Shown piece by piece: positions 1 to 7,035 of a DNA stretch of 13,842 nucleotides (position 1 is the first letter of the stretch; each line of letters begins with the position of its first letter). The notes under the pieces are model-generated. The model saw only the letters and a program-made list of their open reading frames with translations. It was not told the origin of the DNA and ran no database searches. Source of the DNA: Gammaproteobacteria bacterium (lineage in GTDB: Bacteria > Pseudomonadota > Gammaproteobacteria > Pseudomonadales > Pseudohongiellaceae). The DNA lies in the NCBI GenBank assembly GCA_003556835.1, contig PWQG01000010.1, forward strand, positions 1 to 13,842. The letters run 5' to 3'. The translations under genes and the position numbers were made by a program.

Positions 1-852
1 CGCGCGCCCGGTGGTGCCGTGGCAGCGGACGTTGGCCACCTCGTCAAGCCATTGTTGGACATGGGCGCGGACATCCGCCTCGTCGGCAAAGCGTTCCCCG
101 TACAGACAATCGCGCTTGACGTACTTTACCCCGGCCTCCACCTTGCCCTTGCTCTCCGGGTCGTACCCCCGGCAGGCATGGATACGAAAGCCCGCACCGG
201 TGGCGTACTCGTGGAAACGCTCGTTGACCGTCAGCTCCCGGAACTGCTCGGCGATAACCACCATCTTCGTCTGATCGTAGACACACTCCTCCGGACTGCC
301 TCCAAAGGCGCGCAACGCCTCATCGTGCATGCGGATGAATAGCACCGTGTCGATGGGCCGGAAGGCCACCGCAACGTGCATCAGCCGGGAGAATGAGAGC
401 ACGAAGACCACAAAATAGACCGTGCGCTCCACGCCGCCGATCTCCACGCCCCGGAGCTCACCGGGGTCCACCTGGCACTGCACGCCCGGCACCAGATCCA
501 GCACCGGCTCGTAGTAGCGCGGCTGGGCCACCTGGACGGTGGCACGAAGCTCCCGCAGGTACCGCCGAAGGCTACGATCCGAGACCTCCAACTCCCCGAC
601 CTTGTCCCGGAGCTTGCGCGCCACCTTGACCGCGCTGAGCTGCGGGTAACGGCGTAGCAAATACTCCATGTAGGCCCGGTGCTCATCGAGCAGCCGGCCC
701 CGGCGCCCATCGGCTCGCTCCGCCGCGATTGCGTCGGTGTCCGTGCGCAGGTACTTGCGCACCGTATTGCGCGAGACCCCCAGTTCCCGGCTGATGGCTC
801 GAACCGAGAGCCCACGGCCTTCGTCGTGCAGTGCCTTGATCTTGTGTATCAC
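1..852 (-). CDS. istA: IS21-family transposase IstA, N-terminal 284 residues (cut by window edge)
   Basis: The minus strand is open from a GTG at 852 to base 1 without a stop, giving 284 residues of a protein usually near 500. A helix-turn-helix lies at about residues 12-34 (SVRAISRELGVSRNTVRKYL). The retroviral-integrase-type DDE core follows, with D129 (CQVDPGELRG), D193 (VYDQTKMV) and E239 (SKGKVEAGVKYVK). These spacings and motifs are typical of IstA, the DNA-cutting and joining transposase of IS21 elements, which works with the AAA+ helper IstB. IstB would lie left of the window. AAGGAG sits six bases before the GTG; an in-frame TTG at 867 is an alternative start. The gene looks intact as far as it is visible, and the element's terminal repeats lie just upstream at 939-987. 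Confidence 0.93.
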   Translation of the reverse strand, partial: MIHKIKALHDEGRGLSVRAISRELGVSRNTVRKYLRTDTDAIAAERADGRRGRLLDEHRAYMEYLLRRYPQLSAVKVARKLRDKVGELEVSDRSLRRYLRELRATVQVAQPRYYEPVLDLVPGVQCQVDPGELRGVEIGGVERTVYFVVFVLSFSRLMHVAVAFRPIDTVLFIRMHDEALRAFGGSPEECVYDQTKMVVIAEQFRELTVNERFHEYATGAGFRIHACRGYDPESKGKVEAGVKYVKRDCLYGERFADEADVRAHVQQWLDEVANVRCHGTTGRA

Positions 853-938
853 GACCCACTCCTTCAAATCTCCGCCCCCGACAACCCGTTTGGCTGTGGA
901 CGGTACGGTTATCTCGTGGCCGGTGGCCACCCTGGGGT

Positions 939-987
939 GGGTCAATTCCGTTGGCCAGTAGAGGGTCAGTTTACTTGGCCATTAACA
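939..987 (-). repeat. IS21-type element end with tandem terminal repeats
   Basis: Two 19-bp copies on the plus strand at 939-957 (gggtcaattccgttggcca) and 963-981 (gggtcagtttacttggcca) match at 15 of 19 positions and are offset by 24 bp. A TGGCCA at 924-929 may be part of a third. On the minus strand the outermost end reads TGTTAATGGCCAAG, starting at 987. IS21-family ends typically begin with TG and carry repeated transposase-binding sites, so 987 is the probable element boundary. The target duplication cannot be tested because the other end lies outside the window. Confidence 0.7.
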
Positions 988-1062
988 AGTGGAAGCAAAA
1001 GAAGCTATTAGAGTGATTGGTTTTTTCATTTTAATACCTTGTGGGTCTGTTGCTGTGAGTTT

Positions 1063-1100
1063 TGGCCTCGCGATAAATTCACGCATGGTCTCGTGATAAA
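1063..1100. repeat. Pair of 15-bp direct repeats with 23-bp period
   Basis: Bases 1063-1077 (tggcctcgcgataaa) and 1086-1100 (tggtctcgtgataaa) agree at 13 of 15 positions and are exactly 23 bp apart. The core GATAAA recurs a third time in inverted form (TTTATC, 1118-1123), again 23 bp further on. Two helical turns of spacing suggests protein-binding sites, either a transposon end or a regulator site for the adjacent lipoprotein gene. The role is inferred only. Confidence 0.45.
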
Positions 1101-1124
1101 CGGGGTGACGTGAGCCGTTTATCA
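1094..1124. repeat. 10-bp perfect inverted repeat at the lipoprotein gene stop
   Basis: TGATAAACGG (1094-1103) pairs perfectly with CCGTTTATCA (1115-1124) around an 11-base loop, and the right arm contains the stop codon of the minus-strand lipoprotein gene. It could end that transcript, but no T-tract follows on the minus strand. It could equally be an operator, because the left arm overlaps the second 15-bp direct repeat. Confidence 0.4.
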
Positions 1125-1457
1125 TTGGGGAATATCAACGTCTTCTTCTTGGAGGCTATCCATGCTGATCGGCTTGTAAATGCAAGAAACGCCGCCAGTC
1201 GTTAGAGCAATGCTTTGGCTGTGGTCACAGTACAGCGCTGAGAAGAGCACGGGCAATTGCTCATTACCAAATGTCCGTGGCGCGAACAACACGCGGTTAC
1301 CTTTATCACATGACTTTGAGACGTCTTCCATGTTCAGCGTTTGTACCTCGCAAACTGTAAAGGATTCGCTGTTGTTGGAAGACCCGAGCATATCGTTGCA
1401 AGCGGTCATCACGACCGCAGTTACACTGAGCAATGCTAATTTCAAAATTTTAGTCAT
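1122..1457 (-). CDS. small Cys-rich lipoprotein, unknown function
   Basis: This 111-residue protein has a lipoprotein signal: a lysine-bearing start (MTKILK), a hydrophobic stretch to residue 17, and a lipobox ending in C20 (VVMTAC). It is predicted to be cleaved by Lsp and lipid-anchored; N21 after the cysteine does not suggest the Asp+2 inner-membrane retention signal. The mature part has four more cysteines (C36, C50, C77, C92), enough for two disulfides, which fits a periplasm-facing fold. The ATG at 1457 is preferred to an upstream TTG at 1460, with GGGAG about nine bases upstream. The coding sequence is visibly AT-richer than the genes to its right, suggesting separate acquisition. It stands alone between mobile-element remnants, and I do not recognise a specific function. 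Confidence 0.75.
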   Translation of the reverse strand: MTKILKLALLSVTAVVMTACNDMLGSSNNSESFTVCEVQTLNMEDVSKSCDKGNRVLFAPRTFGNEQLPVLFSALYCDHSQSIALTTGGVSCIYKPISMDSLQEEDVDIPQ

Positions 1458-2008
1458 CAACTTTGTCTCCCATTAGGGTTTCTCCGTGGGATTAGGACAG
1501 GCTCATCCATCGTGGCGAGCAAGGGCACGGTGGTCGGGGGATGGGCACGAACTTTGGCGGACGACTGGTCAGGATTTGTTCGAATCCATATCTCTCCCTT
1601 CACTTTGTGAAGACGCCAGCTTGGCACCGCTTCCCATACGGTGATCTGGAGAATCGACTCAAGCGGGCCAAACGAGCCAAGAGCCCAAGCCCCAAAATGA
1701 GACATGAGTCTTATAAAGCCTTGTAACAGGAAGGTATAATATCCAGCTTAAGGTGGTCGTTGCAACCCATTGGGCATGTAAAACTGTGGTGGCCAAAAAA
1801 CTGCTTCGTCACTATTTCGCCGGCGCTAGTCGCCCCAGAAGCCGGAAGTGCCTCTAGACAGTGTGGTATTTACGCGAACAGAGGGCGGACGCTGTGGTGT
1901 GCTGAATGCGCTTAATGCCCTGCGGAAGCACATTGTGGGGCATCCGGGTACGACGTGTACTCGGCGATAGTCGCCGATTTCTCTTTGGGTGGGGCGCAAA
2001 GGCTGGTC
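1458..2008. other. about 550 bp without a convincing gene
   Basis: ORFs here on either strand are short, lack a ribosome-binding site or recognisable motifs, and have no coding-like composition. The stretch probably includes the untranscribed end of the neighbouring transposase element and flanking decayed DNA. The only clear structure is the hairpin at 1961-1977. Confidence 0.5.
1961..1977 (+). repeat. 7-bp perfect hairpin followed by T-rich tract
   Basis: TCGGCGA, TAG loop, TCGCCGA, then TTTCTCTTT on the plus strand. It has the shape of a rho-independent terminator for plus-strand transcription, yet no plus-strand gene ends here. It lies 32 bp beyond the transposase stop (minus strand). 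It may be an element-end structure that blocks transcription entering the transposase region from the left. Confidence 0.35.
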
Positions 2009-3081
2009 TTAGGGTTTGGGTTGCGCTGCCCAGTGACAGCTTGAGTGCAGCCCGCCGAGCCACTTTCTCCTCACCAACTCCCGAGGTGCTTTATGAAAGC
2101 AGGGGTCATTGGCAGGCGTTCCGTCCTCTGCCTTGGCAGGGACGGGCGGTTCAGCACGGCGGTTAGCCATGTGGGGTCGGGCGGTGTTGTAGTAACAGCG
2201 GAACTCGACCAGTAATCGATTCAAGTGACGCTCGTTGAGCGGCTGCACATATCGCAACAGTTCGTCATTGAGAGTTCGGTGGAATCGCTCAACGACCGCG
2301 TTTTGCCATGGGCATTTGTAGGCGATCCGGATAGGCCTGATGCCCATGTTGGGTAGGGTCTGGTTACAAATCGGGCGCAGGATGCTGTCTCGGTCCATCA
2401 CCATGGCATCCGGTTCACGGTCCAGATCCATCAACATGTTGCGTAATTGTTGTGCAACCCACCCAGCGGTGGGGTTGTACGTGGCGCGGGACCATTGGAG
2501 TACGCGACGACCGTGATCGATGATATTCAGGATATAAAGGGTCCGGCCTGCCAGGTCTCGGGTTGTCTTGAAGTCCAGCGCCATGACGTGCTGGTTGTAG
2601 AGGATGGTTAGCCACCCGGGTTCATCCTCCCGGTGAGGGCGTTTCCCACCTTTCGGGCCGGGCTCGTAGCCGTGGGCTTTTCAGATGGCGGAGACTGTCG
2701 TCCTGCGAATCGGAAACGCGAGTTCATCCCCGGAAATGATGTTCGCAATCCGCCTGGCACCATAGCGTGGATTGTCGCGTATTATGGCAGGCACTGCCTC
2801 GATGATGAAATCAGGCGTTGGTGGTCGGCCACGGCCTCTGCATTCAGCGCTCGCCTCGGCGTGGGCCTGTTTACTTTGAGCCTGCAGCGCGCCGGCGGGG
2901 TCCGCCGGCCTTGTGCCGTGGCCACCTTGTCGCGCAGCTCTCTCAGCTCCAGAGACAGCACCCATAGCTGGAGCTTGCGCTTCGCCCATACAGTGCGGTC
3001 GCGACGGAACCGCCGACGGGTTAAGGCCCCTGCGGCTACGCCAATGACGAACGCCAGCCAGTAACTGAACCAAATTGCCAT
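2009..3081 (-). pseudogene. DDE integrase-core transposase pseudogene (nonsense plus frameshift)
   Basis: The likely start is ATG at 3081 with AGGGG upstream. The first part gives a hydrophobic segment (WFSYWLAFVIGVAAGAL) and a charged helix (LELRELRDKV). The reading frame must then shift by -1, somewhere around 2890-2920, to continue with GRGRPPTPDFI and YGARRIANI. An in-frame TGA at 2683-2681 interrupts the protein (TTVSAI-stop-KAHGYEPG), and the same frame continues to TAA at 2009. The integrase core shows D in MALDFKTT, D in VMDRDSI and E in NAVVERFHRTLNDELL, with an ending LGGLHSS typical of IS3/IS481-like integrase-core transposases. The catalytic residues survive but the gene cannot give one product. 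The frameshift position is approximate, and the N-terminal segment could belong to a separate small ORF. Confidence 0.8.
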
Positions 3082-3268
3082 GCTCTACCCCTGTAGAGAG
3101 GTGGCAAGGGTACTGGATCTGCTCGTCGGGGTGCCATCCTAGCGAGGACGATACTTTTATCGCCGCGAGGACGGGCGAGGGATCTTGAGTGTGCCGTACG
3201 GGATGAACTACCCCAATATCGCTATCCGGCGTGTGATAGCCTGCGATCAACGGAGCGCAGGAGCGAGC
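3082..3268. other. intergenic stretch between transposase start and Rpn remnant
   Basis: There is no gene here. It should contain the outer end of the transposase element, but I could not match a terminal inverted repeat to the other side. A small AT-centred hairpin (CGATA-cttt-TATCG, 3149-3162) is the only structure seen. Confidence 0.35.
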
Positions 3269-3369
3269 ATGGCTAACGACAACGCAACTACCACGCCAGC
3301 GGCTGCAAGGAGCTGCTCAGCTACCCGGAGTTCGTCCAGCGGTTGATCGGAGGCTTTGCCCTGCCATAG
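3269..3369 (+). pseudogene. 5' remnant of an Rpn-type nuclease/putative transposase gene
   Basis: AGGAG precedes an ATG at 3269. The first codons read MANDN; after a frame change near 3284 the sequence gives NYHASGCKELLSYPEF followed by VQRLIGGFALP and a TAG at 3367. This resembles the opening of the Rpn (recombination-promoting nuclease, PD-(D/E)XK, formerly YhgA-like transposase) family, which typically starts with a short polar leader, then a YK-x-LFSHPE-type motif and a DLL-x-GF motif. Full proteins are about 300 residues, so only about 10% remains and the nuclease core is gone. Identification rests on a short match. Confidence 0.55.
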
Positions 3370-3492
3370 ATCTCAGCTGATGCAAGCTAGAAAAAGTAAT
3401 TTTTCGTAAATTTGGCTGTCCTGGTGCCTGCTTTCATCGCCTCGGTACCGCGAGGGCGGCTGTATGAAAAACAGAAAAAGGGGGCTATTTAA
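3370..3492 (+). promoter_or_regulatory. leader region of the membrane-protein gene
   Basis: These 123 bp carry an AT-only hairpin (GAAAAA-gtaa-TTTTTC, 3390-3405) and a small GC hairpin (CCTCG...CGAGG, 3440-3455). An AGGGGG stands eight bases before the TTG start at 3493. No -35/-10 pair stands out, but the whole plus-strand run of genes begins here, so a promoter is expected. Confidence 0.3.
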
Positions 3493-4317
3493 TTGGCTAA
3501 GGTGGGATTGCTAGGTCACGCCAAGGGGTATTGGCTCATTCTGTTGCTGGGCTTTTCCTGGCTTGCGCTGTTGTTGGTGTTGGTCGTTGCGGTCGATGTT
3601 CTGAACCTGCGCACGATCACTTCTGAGCTGGCACGGCGTGACGGAGAGGAGGCCGTTGTTCTTTGGAGCCATCTCTTCGCCGAAGGGGGTGCTGCTGAGG
3701 TCATGCAATGGCTGATGCTGGGGCTGGCTGCAGCGCTCGCATTCTTCGCTTCCGGCTGGCTGCGTGGCATCCGCGCGAATGTCCGGTTAGAGCGCTTTTG
3801 GTTGATTATGGGCATGGCCCTTTTGCTCATGCTTATGGAAGATGCCGGTAACGTGCGCCAAGCGGTCTCGATTTACGCTGGTATGCTCTTGGGCGGTGCT
3901 GCTGGCAGTGCGGGTGAGTACCTTGTCTTCGCACTGATCGCTTTGGTTCCGGGCCTGGCGGTGCTTTGGTACTGGCGTTTAGTCTGGCAGCTCCGGCGTA
4001 CACGAATCTTGCTGCTTGGCGGGTTTGTCGCCTACGGCGCAGCGGGCATTGGATCAGCCCTGAGGCGCGCCTGGTATGAGCCAGCCGGGTGGTGGGTGCA
4101 TGAGTGGATCTTCGCCGGGCGGATCGCCGAGTTGCCAGGGGTTCATTACGGCTTCACTCATGGTTTCTGGCTGATGGATTTTCTGGTGGAAGAGACCATG
4201 GAGCTGATTGGCGCCACCCTGATGGCTGCGGCTGTCGCGGCGTTTTATGCGGATGCCGGGCCCTGTGCGGCAGCCCTGCAACCGGAACAAGCGGGCCGGT
4301 GGAAGTCGGGATAAGGT
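3493..4317 (+). CDS. polytopic inner-membrane protein, unknown family
   Basis: The 273-residue protein is strongly hydrophobic, with about six likely membrane segments: roughly residues 13-39, 70-92, 102-119, 144-166, 172-190 and 226-253. Acidic residues sit in or at the edge of helices (LLMLMEDAGN near 112-120 and LVEETMELIG at 231-240), an arrangement seen in transporters and intramembrane enzymes. The start is TTG at 3493, chosen because AGGGGG lies eight bases upstream and no better in-frame start has such a site. It is the first gene of the plus-strand series, about 295 bp before the methyltransferase. I do not recognise the family. Position suggests a role in envelope or polysaccharide export, which is inference only. 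Confidence 0.8.
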
Positions 4318-4610
4318 AAGCGATCCGTTGTGGGTTAGGCGTAACCTTTGGTGTGCTGAGTGGCCTTAATGTCCTATGTGTTCGGTCCCCGACAATTGAG
4401 TATCCATAACTGGGTGTGCGTTGTTTACCAGTCGATTACTTACGCGAGACTTTTGGGGCGGACTGCGGAGGCACACCTGATTGAGGTCGTTTGCACAAGA
4501 ATGCAACGGCAACGCCGTCGCGTCGGGCCAGGTATTACCGTGACCAACGTTTTTCGACCCTGGCTCTTTAGCCGCTTTCCCATAAGCGCTTATCAACGGA
4601 GGGTACGTAC
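4318..4610. other. 293-bp intergenic region before the methyltransferase
   Basis: A small hairpin (GGTTA-ggcg-TAACC, 4333-4346) followed by TTTG could weakly terminate the upstream gene. No recognisable gene or strong sigma-70 promoter is seen; a 138-residue ORF here lacks family features and ends inside the methyltransferase in another frame. The length suggests that the methyltransferase gene begins a new transcript. Confidence 0.4.
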
Positions 4611-5345
4611 ATGGGGGGCTACGAGGCGATGTTTGCGGACCGAGGGGCTGCATACGATGCCGCTATGCAGGCCTGTCCTGAGGCCCGTCGACAGGAATTC
4701 CTTCAGTTGTTGCATCGGGCGGATCCACAGCCCGGACATACGGTGGCCGATGTCCCGGCCGGCGGCGGCTACCTGAACAGATATCTGCCGGACGAGTGCC
4801 AGTGGTTGGGGTACGAGCCCTGTGAAAGCTTCCATGCCAGCGGAGACACAGAGCCGACCAGTGAACTGCTGCCGTTGCCCTGGGCGCCAAACAGCGTTGA
4901 CGTAGCCGTAAGCCTGGCGGGTGTCCACCACATGGCAGATAAGCGTCCCTTTTTCCAGGCGGTTCGAGAGGTGGTTAAGCCGGGCGGTCGGTTCGTGCTT
5001 TCGGATGTGACTGAAGGTTCTCGCGTCGCGAGGTTTCTGGATGGATTCGTAGGGTCACACAACAGCACGGGCCACGACGGCATTTATCTAGGCCGGCATA
5101 CGCTGGCGGAACTGGATGCCTGTGGCTGGTCAGTGGCCAGCTGCGAGCAGGTGGACTTCCATTGGGTCTTTCCAGATGCCGAAACCATGGTGGCATTCTG
5201 TCAAAGGTTGTTTGATCTGCGCAGCCCATTCGATGTGACCCGCGCTGCTATTGAAGAGCAGCTGGGCATTGACCGCTTGGCGCTGGACCAAGTCGGCATG
5301 CGTTGGTCTCTGATGACGATTGTTGCCAACCGACCTTGGGTATAG
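4611..5345 (+). CDS. class I SAM-dependent methyltransferase
   Basis: This 244-residue protein has the Rossmann-fold methyltransferase layout. Motif I is VADVPAGGGYL (residues 45-55), with a Pro-Ala version of the usual GxGxG loop. An acidic end to strand 2 (GYEPCES, 67-73), the LPWAPNSVDVAVSLAGVHHM block (89-108) and VVKPGGRFVLSDV (121-133) follow. This is the order seen in Methyltransf_11-type enzymes. The acceptor cannot be read from sequence. The HH in the active-site region and the sugar context would fit a small molecule, sugar or peptide substrate. The ATG at 4611 is preceded by GGAGG eight bases upstream. Its stop is three bases from the ATP-grasp start, so the two enzymes are very likely co-translated and may act on one substrate. 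Confidence 0.88.
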   Translation: MGGYEAMFADRGAAYDAAMQACPEARRQEFLQLLHRADPQPGHTVADVPAGGGYLNRYLPDECQWLGYEPCESFHASGDTEPTSELLPLPWAPNSVDVAVSLAGVHHMADKRPFFQAVREVVKPGGRFVLSDVTEGSRVARFLDGFVGSHNSTGHDGIYLGRHTLAELDACGWSVASCEQVDFHWVFPDAETMVAFCQRLFDLRSPFDVTRAAIEEQLGIDRLALDQVGMRWSLMTIVANRPWV

Positions 5346-5348
5346 GCC

Positions 5349-6800
5349 ATGGCCAAACCAAAACGCCGATCCGGCAATTCGAGGAGAGTTGCGAATGGAT
5401 CGGGACACCGGAACCTAGAGCCGCCAGGTGGGCAGCCCACTGCAGATTTCAATGATCCGTTGATGCGTGCTCGGGTCTGGCAGATCGAGCATATCGGCAT
5501 CCAGGCCTATCTCGTCGCATTAGCGGCCTTTCAGCGGGGGCTAAAGGTCACATTCCATTATGATCTGGCGACCAAATCCAAGCGCTTTGCGCATTTGCCG
5601 GGTCAAGGCCACCTTGGAGAATTCTTCAGCGTCAGCGATGGCCAACGCAGTCATTACTTTCGACGGACCCTCGGTGACTTGACCTCGAAGGCGTGTAGCA
5701 CGCTGGTGGAGAATAAGCACCAGACGAAAAAGGTGCTGACCAAGCACGGTGTTGATGTTCCCGATGGCATCCTGCTGGGTGAGCACCCCGAAGGGGTTCT
5801 GCGACGGTTTCTTGCCCGTCACCCGAACAAGCGATTCCTTGTTAAACCGCTCGCCGGCACCGAGGGCCGGGGTGTGATCAGAAACCTGTCTGCTGATGCC
5901 GTAGCCGAGCGCATTGGCACTCAACGGCAGGCCGATGGCGCGATGTTGTTGGAAGAGTTTTTGCCGGGCACAGATTATCGCGTTTACGTGACGGGAGGGC
6001 GGTATATCGCCGCTTTAGCCCGCGTGCCGGCGAATGTGGTGGGGAATGGGCGCCATACGATCCGGCAGTTGATCAACAGGAAGAATGCGCTGCGGCGGGC
6101 ACACCCGGTCTACCGCCGTGATCCCATTGACTTGGATGCGCGTCTCGAAGAGCGTCTGTCACGGGACCAACTGAGTCTCGACGCGGTCCCATCGACTAAC
6201 CAGCGGATCTTCCTCAGCGATGTGCCCAGCGTCCACCACGGTGGCGACGTGGAGGATGTGACCCAGACGCTGCCACACTCGGTGCGGAGGCAAGCCATCC
6301 GAGCGCAACGGGCATTGGGATTACCGAATACCGGGCTGGATCTGATAGTCAGCGGTGCAGGCACGGCGCAGGAGCGAGTGGTGGTGCTGGAGGCAAACCA
6401 GTGCCCTTACATTTCGCTGCTTAGCCTGCCGCTTGACCCGGCGACCCCAAGCCCCGGCAATCCCGTGGCGGAATCGATCATTGATCACTACTTCCCGGAG
6501 TCGGTAACCAACTACCGCCATACGCAGGCGAGTTTCGACTTCATGCAGGTTTGCCGAATGCTGCAGAGCGGTGTGGCCTCGGAGATCGGCCTTCCGGTAC
6601 TGGGTCCGGATTGGGTGTGCCAGCGTAAAAATATACCGGCAGTCCGTGTCGCTGAAGACGCGACACAAAAGATTAAAAGAGCGATGTTTCTGCACGGGGT
6701 TCATGCAAACCTTGTCCGAACGGAGGTCGGGGATCTGATGGTCGAATGGGTGGCCCCAAAGGCGCGGGCAAGGCAGTTTGTGGAGGCGTTGGACGTTTAG
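5349..6800 (+). CDS. ATP-grasp ligase, cyanophycin-synthetase-like, stand-alone
   Basis: The 483-residue protein contains an ATP-grasp fold at about residues 115-385. It shows K166 in FLVKPLAGTEGRGV, the E202/E203 region of LLEEFLPGTDYRVYV, the VPANVVGNGRHTIRQLI segment typical of cyanophycin-synthetase-like enzymes, and metal ligands D331 (GLDLIV), E348 and N350 (VVLEANQCP). Such enzymes use ATP to activate a carboxylate as an acyl phosphate and form a peptide or amide bond. The C-terminal Mur-ligase domain of true cyanophycin synthetase is absent. A separate C-terminal segment of about 95 residues (386-483) follows; its end (HANLVRT...VEWVAPKARARQFVEAL) vaguely recalls an acylphosphatase-like fold. 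An N-terminal pre-ATP-grasp region starts near residue 42. ATG 5349 has a weak ribosome site, consistent with coupling to the methyltransferase. Confidence 0.88.
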   Translation: MAKPKRRSGNSRRVANGSGHRNLEPPGGQPTADFNDPLMRARVWQIEHIGIQAYLVALAAFQRGLKVTFHYDLATKSKRFAHLPGQGHLGEFFSVSDGQRSHYFRRTLGDLTSKACSTLVENKHQTKKVLTKHGVDVPDGILLGEHPEGVLRRFLARHPNKRFLVKPLAGTEGRGVIRNLSADAVAERIGTQRQADGAMLLEEFLPGTDYRVYVTGGRYIAALARVPANVVGNGRHTIRQLINRKNALRRAHPVYRRDPIDLDARLEERLSRDQLSLDAVPSTNQRIFLSDVPSVHHGGDVEDVTQTLPHSVRRQAIRAQRALGLPNTGLDLIVSGAGTAQERVVVLEANQCPYISLLSLPLDPATPSPGNPVAESIIDHYFPESVTNYRHTQASFDFMQVCRMLQSGVASEIGLPVLGPDWVCQRKNIPAVRVAEDATQKIKRAMFLHGVHANLVRTEVGDLMVEWVAPKARARQFVEALDV

Positions 6801-7035
6801 CTGGCCCGCAATCCGATTGGTTACTTTGATGGCGGCGACAGGTGTTGCGGCCACCCTGATGCCTGTCGGCGGGGTGCGCATTCCAACAGCACTCCGCGGA
6901 TGGCTCAGCCAGGGTGTGTTAGCCTTCAACCCATCAGCGCTGCGGCTTTGGCAGAGTATTGCAGGCATCCGCGTTGCCCGGGTAGCCCGGCGCTGGCATA
7001 CAATGATTGAAGAGGCTCGCGATGAACCAGCATGA
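6778..7035 (+). CDS. possible small protein overlapping both neighbours
   Basis: This 85-residue ORF fills the gap between the ATP-grasp and protease genes. From TTG 6778 it overlaps the end of the former by 23 bp and the start of the latter by 14 bp; an ATG at 6829 gives a shorter 68-residue version. The N-terminal part (residues about 11-31, PAIRLVTLMAATGVAATLMP) could be a membrane helix, and the C-terminal half is basic with Trp residues (FNPSALRLWQSIAGIRVARV). AAGG lies a few bases before the TTG. Overlap at both ends fits a tightly packed operon, but no family is recognised and it may simply be an open frame. Confidence 0.38.
   Translation: MWRRWTFSWPAIRLVTLMAATGVAATLMPVGGVRIPTALRGWLSQGVLAFNPSALRLWQSIAGIRVARVARRWHTMIEEARDEPA

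Noticed and set aside
381..815. 144-residue minus-strand ORF opposite the left edge
   Set aside because: It is an alternate frame of istA; the istA frame has the HTH and DDE motifs and continues through the same bases.
1457..1705. 82-residue minus-strand ORF upstream of the lipoprotein
   Set aside because: No ribosome site, no motif, low-complexity mixed composition; treated as noncoding.
1769..1805. TGTAAAACTG...TGGCCAAAAAACTG, resembling the IS21 terminal repeat
   Set aside because: Similarity needs a one-base gap and is limited to TGGCC-A-rich-CTG; too weak to call a second element end.
2681..2683. In-frame TGA as possible selenocysteine or recoding site
   Set aside because: Transposases of this type are not selenoproteins, no SECIS-like structure was evident, and a second frameshift in the gene points to decay.
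2885..2925. Programmed -1 frameshift in the transposase, as in IS3 elements
   Set aside because: No slippery heptamer such as A6G was seen in the overlap region, and the downstream nonsense codon makes functional recoding unlikely.
4360..4776. 138-residue plus-strand ORF before and into the methyltransferase
   Set aside because: No ribosome site or recognisable domain, and it overlaps the methyltransferase start, which has a strong GGAGG site.
6321..6968. 215-residue minus-strand ORF opposite the ATP-grasp gene end
   Set aside because: It lies antisense to a well-supported gene, has no ribosome site or family motif, and its composition looks like a mirror of the real frame.
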